The notes: generated from the letters alone by a model not told the origin. Positions 1 to 8,637 are shown, counted from the first letter of the stretch. The stretch: 64,000 nt of DNA from Chania fonticola_B (GCF_048537545.1 NZ_CP183218.1), one strand, 5' to 3'. Translations and numbers: made by a program.

Positions 1-19
1 GAGTAAACAGCTGGCTCAT
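1..19 (-). CDS. 5' end of a divergent gene, cut by the window edge (possibly lpxL)
   Basis: On the minus strand an ATG at 19-17 opens the codons M-S-Q-L-F-T and runs off the window. A strong ribosome binding site (GAGGAAAT) lies just upstream, which is the only sequence support. In E. coli the gene divergent from trhO is lpxL, the lauroyl acyltransferase of lipid A synthesis, so position suggests lpxL. Six residues are too few to confirm this. Confidence 0.35.
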
Positions 20-227
20 AATTTCCTCATGGTCCGTCAAAATTCGTTGCTACAACTTGCACTAGGCTTATCGGTATTTGCCAATAACGTCAAGCTTTGT
101 GCGGAAATCATTGCCGCCGGGTTAATGCTGTGTTGCAGCCTATTTTCGGGTATGATGTGCGCCGCGCGCGGGCTAACGGCCCGTGGGCACTCAATCAGTC
201 ACCTCCCGAAAGACAGGAAAGTACACC

Positions 228-1280
228 ATGCCAGTGTTACATAACCGAATTTCTAATGAGGAACTGAAGGCGCGTATGCTGGCCGAAACCGAGCCACGCA
301 CCACAGTTTCTTTTTATAAATATTTCACCATTGACGACCCCAAGGCATTTCGCGATAGCCTGTATATTCAGTTCGATAAGCTGAAGGTGTTTGGCCGTAT
401 CTACGTGGCCAAAGAGGGCATCAATGCGCAGATCAGCGTGCCGCAGAGTCACTTTGACGCGTTCAAAACCGTGTTGTTTGCTTCGCACCCGGCTCTGGAC
501 CAGGTGCGCCTGAATATTGCGCTGGAAGACGATGGCAAATCCTTCTGGGTACTGCGTCTGAAAGTGCGTGAACGTATTGTGGCCGATGGGATTGAAGATG
601 AGACCTTCAACCCTGCGAATGTGGGTGAGTATCTGCAGGCCGATCGCGTTAATCAGATGATCGACGATCCGAATACGGTGTTCGTCGATATGCGCAACCA
701 CTATGAGTACGAGGTCGGGCACTTTGAGAAGGCGATCGAAGTGCCTTCCGACACGTTCCGCGATCAGCTACCGATGGCGGTGGAGATGCTACAGGAGCAG
801 AAAGACAAAAATATTGTCATGTACTGTACCGGTGGGATCCGTTGTGAGAAAGCCAGCGCCTATATGCTGCATAATGGCTTCAAAAACGTCTATCACGTGG
901 AAGGCGGTATTATCGAGTATGCCCGCCAGGCGAAGGCGAAGGGGTTGCCACTGAAGTTCATCGGCAAGAACTTTGTGTTTGACGAGCGCATGGGGGAACG
1001 TATCTCAGAGGACGTGATCGCCAACTGCCATCAGTGCGGTGCGCCATGTGATACTCACACCAACTGCCTGAACGACGGATGCCATCTGCTGTTTATCCAG
1101 TGCCCAAGCTGTGCCGAGAAGTTTGCTGGCTGCTGCAGCGAGACCTGCCGTGAAGAGCTGAAATTACCGCGTGAAGAACAGCGAGCCCGCCGGGCTGGCC
1201 GCGAGAATGGCGTAAAAATCTTCAATAAGTCCAAAGGGCTGTTGCAAACCACCATGCATATCCCAGAACCGAAAGAGTAG
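228..1280 (+). CDS. trhO: tRNA uridine(34) hydroxylase TrhO (YceA), rhodanese family
   Basis: 350 residues. TrhO adds oxygen to uridine 34 of tRNAs, giving 5-hydroxyuridine, a step towards cmo5U/mcmo5U wobble bases. The protein starts MPVLHNRIS like E. coli YceA; an ATG 45 bases upstream is in frame, but GACAGGAAAG precedes the chosen start. The rhodanese domain carries the active-site loop CTGGIRC with Cys200. The C-terminal part has a cysteine cluster (CHQCGAPC, then CPSC and GCC) of zinc-binding type, followed by a basic tail. A hairpin terminator follows the stop. Confidence 0.95.
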   Translation: MPVLHNRISNEELKARMLAETEPRTTVSFYKYFTIDDPKAFRDSLYIQFDKLKVFGRIYVAKEGINAQISVPQSHFDAFKTVLFASHPALDQVRLNIALEDDGKSFWVLRLKVRERIVADGIEDETFNPANVGEYLQADRVNQMIDDPNTVFVDMRNHYEYEVGHFEKAIEVPSDTFRDQLPMAVEMLQEQKDKNIVMYCTGGIRCEKASAYMLHNGFKNVYHVEGGIIEYARQAKAKGLPLKFIGKNFVFDERMGERISEDVIANCHQCGAPCDTHTNCLNDGCHLLFIQCPSCAEKFAGCCSETCREELKLPREEQRARRAGRENGVKIFNKSKGLLQTTMHIPEPKE

Positions 1281-1306
1281 GGTGTTGCGCGTAGGATAGA
1301 AATAGA

Positions 1307-1337
1307 AACAAGGGCGCTGAAATTCAGCGCCCTTGTT
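1307..1337. terminator. Bidirectional terminator between trhO and yceI
   Basis: A near-perfect inverted repeat, AACAAGGGCGCTGAA against its complement, separates the convergent trhO and yceI. The flanking T-rich and A-rich tracts suit termination in both directions. Confidence 0.8.
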
Positions 1338-1351
1338 GTATAAAGAATGTA

Positions 1352-1930
1352 TTACTTCTCGCGAACGCCTTCGACCGAGATGATCAGCTCAACTTCCTGG
1401 GAAGCCGGGCCGAGGTCGGTGGTGATGCCAAAGTCTTTCAGCTTGATTTTACCGTTGGCTTCGAAACCGGCGCGGTAACCGCCCCAAGGATCTTTACCTT
1501 CGCCGACCAGTTTGGCTGCCAGCGTGACCGGCTTGGTCACGCCGTTCAACGTCAGGTTGCCGACTACGGCATAACCTTCACCGTCTTTTTTCACTTCGGT
1601 AGAGGTAAAGGTAGCCTGCTTGTTCTTTTCGACGTTCAAGAAATCGGCGCTGCGCAGGTGTTTGTCACGCTCGGCGTGGTTGGTGTCTACGCTGGCTGTG
1701 TTGATGGTTACGTTGACTTTATCGTTAGCAGGGTCTTTTTCATCGAAGGTGAAGCCACCGTCAAAATCTTTGAAAGAGCCATAAATCCAGCTGTAGCCCA
1801 GGTGCTGGATGCGGAATTCGATAAAGGCGTGCTGGCCTTGTTTGTCGATTTTATAGTTGGCAGCCAGAGCGGAACCGGCGTTTAACAGCAGGGCACCAGC
1901 GGCCAAGCCTAATACGGTTTTCTTCAACAT
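1352..1930 (-). CDS. yceI: Periplasmic YceI-family lipocalin-like protein
   Basis: 192 residues with a clear signal peptide (charged start, hydrophobic core, AxA-type cleavage after about residue 23). The mature part is the YceI fold, a beta-barrel with an isoprenoid-binding pocket. Recognisable stretches include GQHAFIEFRIQHLGYSW, NHAERDKHLRSADFL and DLGPASQEVELIISVEGV, almost as in E. coli. In E. coli the protein is periplasmic and induced by high pH; the ligand in vivo is not firmly known. It lies 26 bases downstream of yceJ on the same strand, so the two probably share a transcript. Confidence 0.93.
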   Translation of the reverse strand: MLKKTVLGLAAGALLLNAGSALAANYKIDKQGQHAFIEFRIQHLGYSWIYGSFKDFDGGFTFDEKDPANDKVNVTINTASVDTNHAERDKHLRSADFLNVEKNKQATFTSTEVKKDGEGYAVVGNLTLNGVTKPVTLAAKLVGEGKDPWGGYRAGFEANGKIKLKDFGITTDLGPASQEVELIISVEGVREK

Positions 1931-1956
1931 AGCAATATCTCCATAAATCCAAAGGG

Positions 1957-2511
1957 TTAATCGGTGCTGCGTCCCAGCATCCGTTTCAAAGTCACATCAC
2001 CATCAATAAAGTGATGTTTAAGCGCGGCCAGGGCGTGCAGTACTGAAAGCACGACGACGGCCCAAGCCAGATAAAGGTGGATAGTCCCGGCGGTGTCGGC
2101 CTGCTGTGGCAAACCGGTCACGCTGGCCGGTACGTCAAACCAGCCAAATACGCTGATTGCCTGACCATCGGCGGTCGAGATCAGGTAGCCGCTGATCAGG
2201 ATGGCGAACAGCACGGTATAAAGTGCGATATGGGCGAGCACGGCACTGATATGCGTAAGACGGCTATAACTTGCCAGGGGCTTGGGCGGCGGCGAGATAA
2301 AACGCCAAACCACTCGTACCACCATGACGATAAATAGCAGCGTGCCAATACTTTTGTGGATCTCCGGCGCCTGGTGATACCAAACGTCGTAGTAGCCCAG
2401 CGTCACCATCCATAATCCGAGGGCGAACATGCCGTAAACGGTCAGCGCCACCAGCCAGTGGATCAGTACAGAAACGTGACCAAAGCGGTCGGCGGTATTT
2501 TTCCAGAGCAT
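1957..2511 (-). CDS. yceJ: Cytochrome b561 family protein YceJ
   Basis: 184 residues with four hydrophobic segments typical of small b-type cytochromes of the inner membrane. Histidines fall where the family binds two haems, for example in HVSVLIHWLVAL near the N-terminus and in later membrane segments (HKS, HIALY, HALAALKHH). Likely role: electron transfer across the inner membrane. It precedes yceI on the same strand, as in E. coli, and its promoter must lie in the AT-rich gap upstream. Confidence 0.9.
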   Translation of the reverse strand: MLWKNTADRFGHVSVLIHWLVALTVYGMFALGLWMVTLGYYDVWYHQAPEIHKSIGTLLFIVMVVRVVWRFISPPPKPLASYSRLTHISAVLAHIALYTVLFAILISGYLISTADGQAISVFGWFDVPASVTGLPQQADTAGTIHLYLAWAVVVLSVLHALAALKHHFIDGDVTLKRMLGRSTD

Positions 2512-2937
2512 CAGTTTTCCTTACAAAACTCATTTACCGACAGCAATACTTAAACTTTAAGAAACATAAATCAATAATAAATTTAACTAAGTAACATCAT
2601 AAAAATATTAATCAGTAGATTTGTTTGAGTTGTGGCAAGTTGGTCAAAGGAATCGTTGGAGAGGGTGTTTTTTGGCGATGTTGGGGAAATGCTGGCCAAT
2701 TGAAATCTATCGACTTTATTCTTCATTGTCAGCTTTTGTCATTTTTCGTAAATACCACCAAAAACCTTGGCAAATAATTGAATAACGACTAGCGACGATT
2801 ATTTGTTCACCCTGTCGACCAAGATTAATTTAATTCCTTCAGCAACTTGAGGATGATATGCCTGCGACAGCAAGGAATAATTTGCTAACATGTATTTATC
2901 AATGGCCTGGCGGGCCTGTATCACACAAGGAACTTTC
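2512..2937. other. AT-rich intergenic region between divergent yceJ and the TqsA-like gene
   Basis: 426 bases with no supported gene. The half next to yceJ (about 2530-2620) is very AT-rich, as expected of a promoter region. The other half must carry the promoter of the exporter gene. I see no convincing operator. A long minus-strand frame here only continues the antisense of the exporter gene. Confidence 0.5.
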
Positions 2938-3996
2938 ATGGGCATACCCGAGTTTAATGACCGCAAGCTACGTTTGATCATGATGCTGGCCATGCTGGTG
3001 GTGATCCTGGCTGGCATAAAGGCGGCGGCAGATATTGTGGTGCCATTCCTGCTGGCGGTGTTCTTGGCCATCGTGTTAAACCCGCTGGTGCTGCTACTGG
3101 AACGCTTTCGGGTGCCCAGAGCGCTGGGGGTGACGCTGTTGGTGATTGCCATTGTCCTGCTGTTGCTGACCTTGATCGGTATGCTGGGTGCTTCATTAAA
3201 TGAGTTTGCTCGCTCCTTGCCGCAGTATCGGGGCATGATGCTGGAGAAGTTGAGTGAACTGCAATACCAGGCGCAACGCTTCAATCTGGATATTACCTTC
3301 TCGGCAGATGCGGTGGTCAAATATGTCGATCCTGGCGCCACCATGAACCTGGTGACCCGCCTGCTAGGGCAACTTTCCGGCGCGATGACCAGCATCTTCC
3401 TGTTATTGATGACGGTGGTCTTTATGCTGTTTGAGGTAAAGGTCTTGCCCTTTAAGCTGCAGCAGGCGCTGGATAATCCCACCGAAGGGATGGCCACTAT
3501 CCGCAGGGCCTTGCAAGGGGTCACGCACTATCTGGTGATCAAGACCGCCATCAGCCTGGCCACAGGTCTGATCGTCTGGGGCTTTTTGAGCTGGGTTGGC
3601 GTCCGTTTTGCCTTTATCTGGGGCATGATGGCGTTCATGTTCAACTATGTGCCCAATATTGGTTCGATCATTGCCGCTATTCCGCCGCTGATCCAGGCCT
3701 TGCTGTTTAACGGCTTTGCCGATGCGGCCGTGGTGGCTGCGGGTTATATCCTGATCAACCTGATCATCGGTAATATGCTGGAACCGCGGATCATGGGCCG
3801 TGGGCTGGGGCTTTCTACGTTGGTGGTGTTTCTTTCCCTGATCTTCTGGGGCTGGCTGATGGGGCCCGTGGGGATGTTGCTTTCGGTCCCCTTGACCATT
3901 ATCGCGCGCATCACGTTGGAAACTATGGACGGAGGACGCAAGGTGGCCATGCTCCTCGGCGATGGGCGCCAGATAAACGAAATCACGCCGAAATAA
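2938..3996 (+). CDS. tqsA: AI-2E family inner-membrane exporter, TqsA-like
   Basis: 352 residues with about seven to eight membrane segments. It closely resembles E. coli TqsA (YdgG), which exports the quorum signal autoinducer-2. The family signature region NYVPNIGSIIAAIPPLIQ and the following GNMLEPRIMGRGLGLS segment are both present. I chose the ATG at 2938 (AAGGA box, start MGIPEFND) rather than one 48 bases upstream, because it matches the family length (344 in E. coli). In E. coli the gene lies elsewhere, so this copy is an insertion relative to that map. The exact substrate is inferred. Confidence 0.82.
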   Translation: MGIPEFNDRKLRLIMMLAMLVVILAGIKAAADIVVPFLLAVFLAIVLNPLVLLLERFRVPRALGVTLLVIAIVLLLLTLIGMLGASLNEFARSLPQYRGMMLEKLSELQYQAQRFNLDITFSADAVVKYVDPGATMNLVTRLLGQLSGAMTSIFLLLMTVVFMLFEVKVLPFKLQQALDNPTEGMATIRRALQGVTHYLVIKTAISLATGLIVWGFLSWVGVRFAFIWGMMAFMFNYVPNIGSIIAAIPPLIQALLFNGFADAAVVAAGYILINLIIGNMLEPRIMGRGLGLSTLVVFLSLIFWGWLMGPVGMLLSVPLTIIARITLETMDGGRKVAMLLGDGRQINEITPK

Positions 3997-3999
3997 GGC

Positions 4000-4641
4000 T
4001 TAAACGGCGGCCCGCAGCTCTAACGAAGCCGAACCCACCGGCTTAAAGGTGGTGGGTTCTGGCGGATAGAAATAACGCAGTATGTTATACAGTGAATAAA
4101 ATTCAAGCCGGTTACGCACGTTGATTTTCTCGGTGATATGGCGTTTATGCACGTACACCGTATGGGCGCTGATCTGTAATTTTTTGGCGATGCGATAATT
4201 CGGCATTTCGGACATCCAATAGCGCATTACCGTCAATTCTTGCGGGCTGAAAAGCGAATGAGCCTCTTCATCCTTCATTAGCTCACTTGGGCTTTTACTT
4301 AGCGTTTTTAGCGCAATGGGTAGCACGGTTTTGTTGAATAAAAAAGTATTGCTGGCAATACGCAGCGGGCTTTCACTGTAGGGATAAGGAGCATCCAGAT
4401 AAATATATACCGTTGCACGCCAGGCCGCCGTGATAAACGCTGAAAGCAGTTGATTGTCTGTTGTGCAGCGGCAGTAGTTGGACAGATTCACCAAAATATG
4501 GCTGGGTTTGAAACTGGCCAGTAGAGGAAGCGCGGTGTCGATGTCTGGGCAGCAGTTTACTGACGCAAACACGTTGTCAGTAAAGTGGTTGGCGATCCCA
4601 ATACGAGTGAAACAGCATTCGTCCACAACGAGTAGTTTCAT
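4000..4641 (-). CDS. LuxR/FixJ-type transcription regulator, RcsA-like
   Basis: 213 residues. The N-terminus (MKLLVVDECCFTRIGIANHF) resembles a degenerate receiver domain like that of RcsA, which has MDLCSYTRLG in the same place. The C-terminal helix-turn-helix (about 130-195) contains LTVMRYWMS, IAKKLQISAHTVYVHKR and ITEKINVRN, the LuxR pattern, again with RcsA-like spacing. RcsA-type proteins pair with RcsB to control capsule and motility genes. It is convergent with the tqsA-like gene, with 3 bases between the stops. An inverted repeat and an RcsAB-like box lie upstream. The subfamily assignment is tentative; another LuxR helper (BglJ or EcpR type) is possible. Confidence 0.7.
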   Translation of the reverse strand: MKLLVVDECCFTRIGIANHFTDNVFASVNCCPDIDTALPLLASFKPSHILVNLSNYCRCTTDNQLLSAFITAAWRATVYIYLDAPYPYSESPLRIASNTFLFNKTVLPIALKTLSKSPSELMKDEEAHSLFSPQELTVMRYWMSEMPNYRIAKKLQISAHTVYVHKRHITEKINVRNRLEFYSLYNILRYFYPPEPTTFKPVGSASLELRAAV

Positions 4642-4676
4642 AGTGACGTCCTTGTTGAAGATACAAAACGGCTAGA

Positions 4677-4751
4677 GCCTAATTATGTAAAATAGGCCTT
4701 ACCCGGTTGTGGGATCAATTCGGAAATCCAGTGGCTATAGGAAGATATTTC
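4677..4751 (-). promoter_or_regulatory. Candidate operators upstream of the RcsA-like gene
   Basis: Two elements lie just upstream of the regulator. At 4677-4697 is a 21-base imperfect palindrome starting GCCTA and ending TAGGC. At 4738-4751, read on the minus strand, is GAAATATCTTCCTA, which I count as matching 10 of 14 positions of the RcsAB consensus TAAGAATATTCCTA. E. coli rcsA is itself autoregulated through such a box. Function here is inference. Confidence 0.35.
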
Positions 4752-4855
4752 CGTCCATAGCTTATTTTTCATTAATATCAGTAGGTTGGTGTATTCATAT
4801 CGCTGGGGTTTTCCCCTGCCGCTGGCCAGAGCGGGGCGAACAGGGGATTGAACGG

Positions 4856-5968
4856 TCAGAAACGCCGCAGGCTGAAGGGCGTGATATCCAGGGATGAAGG
4901 CTTATCTTGCGCAAACAGCGCGGCTATCTCACCCAGTACGCTGGCAAACTTAAAGCCGTGGCCGCTCAGGCCGGTGATCACCATCAGGCGTTGGCAGCCA
5001 GGCAGGGTGTCGATAATAAAGTCTTCATCCGGGCTCATATCATAGCTACAGGCTTCACCGTGCAGACAGACGCCAAGCCCTGGCAGGAAGTGGCGCAGAA
5101 AGCCGAATACTTCGGTACCGTCGCTGGCCAGGGAGCCGAACGGCTTGCGCTGATCTGCTGTCTCCATCGGTTGTCCACCATCATGTTTACCGACCTTTAA
5201 GCCGTCATTCTCAGAGGGGAAACCGTAGTAGTGGCAGCCGTCTTGCGCTTCAACGGTGAAAGCCGGAAAGCGGTTGTTTTCGCTGTAACGACCATCTGCC
5301 TGATACCACGAAAACACCTTACGCACCGGTGAAACAGGAAGCTGTGGTAACAGATTTTTGACCCAGGTTCCCGCGCAGACCACGGCTTTACGCCCTTGGT
5401 AGCGCCCCTCTGAAGTCACGACCTCAACCCCCTGATCGATTGGCTCGATGGCGGTTACCGGACAATTAAACAGTTGGGCGCAGCCCGCTTCTCTGGCCAA
5501 TCTGACGTAGCTGGCAACAATCAGTTCCGAGCGCAGTATCCCTGCATCTGGTTCGAACAGGCCGACATAACCCGCTGGCGCGGTGAACTCTTGCCAGCGT
5601 TGTTGGATCTGTTCGGCGCTCAGTAACTCGGTATGGAGGTTAAAGTTTTTGGCACTGCGCTGTGCCGTGGTGACAAATTCACTGTCTTGTGGCCCCAGGG
5701 TGAGCACGCCACAGGGATGAAACAGCTTGTCGCCGCTTTTCTGCTCTAATCCATTCCACAGTGCCTGGGCACGCAGCAGAAAAGGCACATATTTTTCGCC
5801 CTCGCCGTAAGCATGGCGGATGATACGGGTATCGCCGTGGTGGCTGCCCTGACGATGCGGGGGGAAAGCGCTGTCGATCATTAAGACCTTAAGGCCTGCG
5901 GCTGTCGCATAATAGCCTGCAGCAGCCCCAACTGAGCCACTACCCACGATGATCAAGTCATATTCCAC
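4856..5968 (-). CDS. solA: N-methyl-L-tryptophan oxidase (monomeric sarcosine oxidase family)
   Basis: 370 residues. This FAD enzyme oxidatively demethylates N-methyl-L-tryptophan, and sarcosine weakly, with release of formaldehyde and peroxide. Visible features are the N-terminal dinucleotide-binding motif GSGSVGAAAGYYA, then GSHHGDTRIIRHAYGEGEKY, and near the C-terminus GEACSYD, whose cysteine is the usual covalent FAD attachment site, followed by GLSGHGFKFA. I start at the GTG (5968) giving VEYDLIIVGSG, which matches E. coli length and has an AAAGGA box; an in-frame ATG upstream would add 31 residues absent from the family. Confidence 0.93.
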   Translation of the reverse strand: MEYDLIIVGSGSVGAAAGYYATAAGLKVLMIDSAFPPHRQGSHHGDTRIIRHAYGEGEKYVPFLLRAQALWNGLEQKSGDKLFHPCGVLTLGPQDSEFVTTAQRSAKNFNLHTELLSAEQIQQRWQEFTAPAGYVGLFEPDAGILRSELIVASYVRLAREAGCAQLFNCPVTAIEPIDQGVEVVTSEGRYQGRKAVVCAGTWVKNLLPQLPVSPVRKVFSWYQADGRYSENNRFPAFTVEAQDGCHYYGFPSENDGLKVGKHDGGQPMETADQRKPFGSLASDGTEVFGFLRHFLPGLGVCLHGEACSYDMSPDEDFIIDTLPGCQRLMVITGLSGHGFKFASVLGEIAALFAQDKPSSLDITPFSLRRF

Positions 5969-6060
5969 GTGCCATGTCCTTTCTTTGATGTGTCGCTGAT
6001 GGCAGATATGATAAGAGTTTGGCGGCGGTAATGCACCATGAACCGATGCGGGTCGATACA

Positions 6061-6094
6061 AAAGAAAAGGCGCCGGTTAATTGCCGACGCCTTA
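6061..6094 (-). terminator. Intrinsic terminator downstream of bssS
   Basis: On the minus strand AAGGCGTCGG pairs with CCGGCGCCTT around a short loop and is followed by a T-rich run. It separates bssS from solA. Confidence 0.7.
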
Positions 6095-6113
6095 GCGGTT
6101 GAGGGTGAATGGG

Positions 6114-6368
6114 TTAATGTTTTCTTCGATCAAGGTCTAAATAATCCGTAGATTCTATCTTGGCGATGCCAGCCTCTAAAATATTGATTAATTGGCGGGC
6201 AACGTCTGTGGTTAGCCAAAGAGTCCGATCCACTTGCGCTTCTTCGGCTGTTTGGTCTAGTGAAGACAGGTAATGAAGGCGAATCATCATGGCATCATAA
6301 ACATCGACTGTACTGATATCCCAGCCAACAAGCGGATGTGTCTGTATTACTTCATCATTTCTGTCCAT
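6114..6368 (-). CDS. bssS: Biofilm formation regulator BssS
   Basis: 84 residues. Strong match to E. coli BssS (YceP): NDEVIQTHPLVGWDISTVD near the start, then LWLTTDVARQLINILEAGI and AKIES. BssS affects biofilm formation and indole/AI-2-linked signalling in E. coli by an unknown mechanism. It has its own terminator and an upstream gap of about 240 bases, so it is probably a single-gene unit. That gap holds a small hairpin (CTCACC-TTCAT-GGTGAG at about 6424-6440) of unknown role. Confidence 0.92.
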   Translation of the reverse strand: MDRNDEVIQTHPLVGWDISTVDVYDAMMIRLHYLSSLDQTAEEAQVDRTLWLTTDVARQLINILEAGIAKIESTDYLDLDRRKH

Positions 6369-6609
6369 AAAGACCCCTTATCAAGTAGTGACTAGCTGGA
6401 GTTACTAACGAGGATCAATGTGTCTCACCTTCATGGTGAGCTTCTACAGTATACGCATTCAGGATCTGGCGTGGGGTGTTTTCCTGCGGTTTATTGCAAA
6501 TAAATATTTTTTGCGTAATTAATCGGCTAGCGGAGTGGATAGCTGGGGGTTTTAGGTAAAGGGTTGGGGCAGCTGCATGCTGCGCCCGTGCTTAAGTCAT
6601 CTAACAATA

Positions 6610-6888
6610 TTACTCTTCGGCGGCAGGAGGAAGTTTCACGTGCGCATGACTTTCCAATTCGGCTGCCAAATGGGCGAAATGCTTTTGCATTTCAGGATCG
6701 CGGTTCTGATTTTGTGCTTCCAGTTTCAGGCTGTGGATCAGCAACTGGTTGGCTTTGTCATTCAAGCCAAAAGACAAATAAGAGAAAGCGACCTCGAGTA
6801 CGCTCAGTCGCCGTTTTTGATCGGCGATCAGGGCCAGCAACTCGCCAAAGGTCATCGCTTCTTCGGGCTTGTCTTTATCAGGAACCAT
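6610..6888 (-). CDS. Unrecognised small acidic helical protein between bssS and dinI
   Basis: 92 residues, predicted soluble and largely helical, with a leucine-rich heptad-like stretch (about residues 14-60: FGELLALIADQKRRLSVLEV and onwards) and an acidic, proline-containing tail. No signal peptide or membrane segment is seen. Length and the pattern of an N-terminal helix followed by a long helix ending before an acidic tail recall the RpoS anti-adaptor IraP (86 residues in E. coli), but identity is too low to assert it. It has the same direction as dinI, separated by the dinI terminator. A plausible start region is present. Confidence 0.7.
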   Translation of the reverse strand: MVPDKDKPEEAMTFGELLALIADQKRRLSVLEVAFSYLSFGLNDKANQLLIHSLKLEAQNQNRDPEMQKHFAHLAAELESHAHVKLPPAAEE

Positions 6889-6978
6889 TGTTTATACCTT
6901 TGTTGCACCATAAGTTGTCTAATCATTACAGACCACAAGTGCTGTTTCTTCCAGGCAAAACGACGATACGGCAGAAAC

Positions 6979-7004
6979 AAAAAAGCCGGAGAGCGACCCC
7001 CGGC
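6979..7004 (-). terminator. dinI terminator
   Basis: On the minus strand GCCGG and CCGGC pair around a 10-base loop and are followed directly by TTTTTT. Confidence 0.8.
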
Positions 7005-7022
7005 AACAACGACATTGCAGAA

Positions 7023-7262
7023 TTATTCTGCACTGAACCAATCGTCGGCACTTTCCCAGGTTTCCTGGAGTATCTCCTCGATCAGGTCTTTATCTGTTTT
7101 GGCACCGCCCATGACGGAAAGGTCATTGGCACCGGCATAACGGATCTGGACGGTAGTGTCAGGAAACTGGCGATTGACCCGTTTACTGAATTCGCCGGTC
7201 AGGGCTTCGATAGCCCCCGGCGGCAGTGGTTTGGTTTTATCTATAGTGACTTCAACACGCAT
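7023..7262 (-). CDS. dinI: DNA damage-inducible protein DinI
   Basis: 79 residues; ends with the highly conserved EILQETWESADDWF helix found in E. coli DinI, and begins MRVEVTIDKTKPLPPGAI. DinI binds and stabilises RecA filaments and slows UmuD cleavage, tuning the SOS response. An almost canonical LexA box directly upstream supports SOS control. A compact monocistronic unit with its own terminator. Confidence 0.95.
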   Translation of the reverse strand: MRVEVTIDKTKPLPPGAIEALTGEFSKRVNRQFPDTTVQIRYAGANDLSVMGGAKTDKDLIEEILQETWESADDWFSAE

Positions 7263-7281
7263 AATTGCCCCCGGAACTGTC

Positions 7282-7301
7282 TACTGGATATTTATACAGT
7301 C
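7282..7301 (-). promoter_or_regulatory. LexA (SOS) box of dinI
   Basis: On the minus strand the site contains CTGTATAAATATCCAG, matching the LexA consensus CTGT-N8-ACAG at all but one outer position. It sits about 20 bases before the dinI start, so LexA would cover the promoter or the start region. Confidence 0.85.
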
Positions 7302-7336
7302 AACTGGCGCCGGAGGCAAGAGCAGAAATAAAATAT

Positions 7337-8386
7337 TTAGCAGTCTGTCACTGACCAGTTGATGGTCTCACCGGCCAGGAAGGGCACCACGGCTTCATTA
7401 CCCAAAGTGATCTCCTCTGGCTGGGCCACCGGCAGGCGTTGCAGCGTGATAAAGTCCTGGTTAACCGGCAAGCCGTAGAAGCGGGGGCCATTCAGCGAGC
7501 TGAAGGCTTCCAGGTGCTCCAGCGCGCCTAATTGTTCAAATACGGTGGCATAGGCGGGCATCGCGTTTGGGGCGTTAAATACCCCTGCGCAGCCACAGCT
7601 GGTCTCTTTACGGTGTTTGGCATGAGGTGCCGAGTCGGTGCCGAGGAAGAAGCGGTCACAACCGCTGGCAACGGCGCTGCGTAACGCTTCCTGATGGATG
7701 TTACGCTTGAGGATTGGCAGGCAGAACAGGTGTGGCCGGATCCCGCCTACCAGCATGTGGTTGCGGTTAAACATCAGGTGCTGTGGCGTAATGGTGGAAC
7801 CAAGGAAACGATTGCCTTCCTGCACGTACTGAGCGGCTTCCCGGGTAGTGATATGCTCGAATACGATTTTTAATTCCGGGAACTGGCGGCGTACCGGCTC
7901 CATCACCTGTTCGATAAAGCGAGCCTCGCGATCGAAGATATCCACGCTGGCATCGGTGACTTCACCATGGATCAGCAGCGGCATACCCATCTTCTGCATC
8001 TGCTCAAGCAGGGGATAAATCCCGGTCACATCGCTCACGCCGTGGCTGGAATTGGTGGTGGCATTGGCTGGATAGAGCTTGGCAGCGGTGAACACCCCTT
8101 GCTCAAACCCGTTGACCAGCTCCGCCGCAGCGAGGGAATCCGTCAAGTAGCAGGTCATCAACGGCGTGAAGTTATGTTCTGCGGGGAGCGCAGCCAGAAT
8201 ACGTTCACGATAGCTACGTGCCGCGGCAACGGTGGTGATCGGTGGGGCCAGGTTCGGCATCACAATCGCCCGGCCAAACACCTGACTGGTATAGGGCAGA
8301 ACCGTTTTCAGCATGTCGTCGTCACGCAAATGGATATGCCAGTCGTCAGGGCGGCGGATTTTCAGGGCTTGGGGTTGTGCGGTCAT
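7337..8386 (-). CDS. pyrC: Dihydroorotase, type II
   Basis: 349 residues (348 in E. coli). Zinc metalloenzyme that interconverts carbamoyl-L-aspartate and dihydroorotate in pyrimidine synthesis. Visible active-site parts: the metal-binding HIHLRDDD near residue 17, the lysine of AAKLYPANATTNS (carbamylated bridging lysine), HGEVTD and EHITT for further metal histidines, and LGTDSAPH with the catalytic aspartate. The leader just before the start reads GACCGCCGGAGCTCTGC; enteric pyrC genes control translation through a start-site-dependent hairpin at this place, which I cannot verify here. Confidence 0.96.
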   Translation of the reverse strand: MTAQPQALKIRRPDDWHIHLRDDDMLKTVLPYTSQVFGRAIVMPNLAPPITTVAAARSYRERILAALPAEHNFTPLMTCYLTDSLAAAELVNGFEQGVFTAAKLYPANATTNSSHGVSDVTGIYPLLEQMQKMGMPLLIHGEVTDASVDIFDREARFIEQVMEPVRRQFPELKIVFEHITTREAAQYVQEGNRFLGSTITPQHLMFNRNHMLVGGIRPHLFCLPILKRNIHQEALRSAVASGCDRFFLGTDSAPHAKHRKETSCGCAGVFNAPNAMPAYATVFEQLGALEHLEAFSSLNGPRFYGLPVNQDFITLQRLPVAQPEEITLGNEAVVPFLAGETINWSVTDC

Positions 8387-8592
8387 GGTGCAGAGCTCCG
8401 GCGGTCAAAAAATCTTAATAAAAGCGAATAAACGGGGGTTATTCACGCCGGGGTGAAAGGATAAGCGGAAAACAGTTTGGATGCATCTGTTAGTTAATGA
8501 CAAGTTGAAATCAGTTGGCTTAGGCGAACAGAGCAACTTGGGCATTGGGCGTTAACAAACTGAAAAGAAGGGCATGAGTGTTCAGTAGTAAG

Positions 8593-8622
8593 AAAAAACC
8601 CGCCATCTAGGCGGGTTTTTTT
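8593..8622. terminator. Terminator after rne
   Basis: AAAAAACCCGCC-ATCTA-GGCGGGTTTTTTT: a strong stem with A and T tracts on both sides. It ends the minus-strand rne transcript and could work in either direction. Confidence 0.88.
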
Positions 8623-8637
8623 ATGGCAGGGATTAAC

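Noticed and set aside
29..244. 71-codon plus-strand frame before trhO
   Set aside because: Out of family and overlaps the trhO start region; better read as divergent promoter DNA.
7740..8500. A PurR box for pyrC
   Set aside because: Only a half-site-like AAACG was seen upstream; too weak to call.
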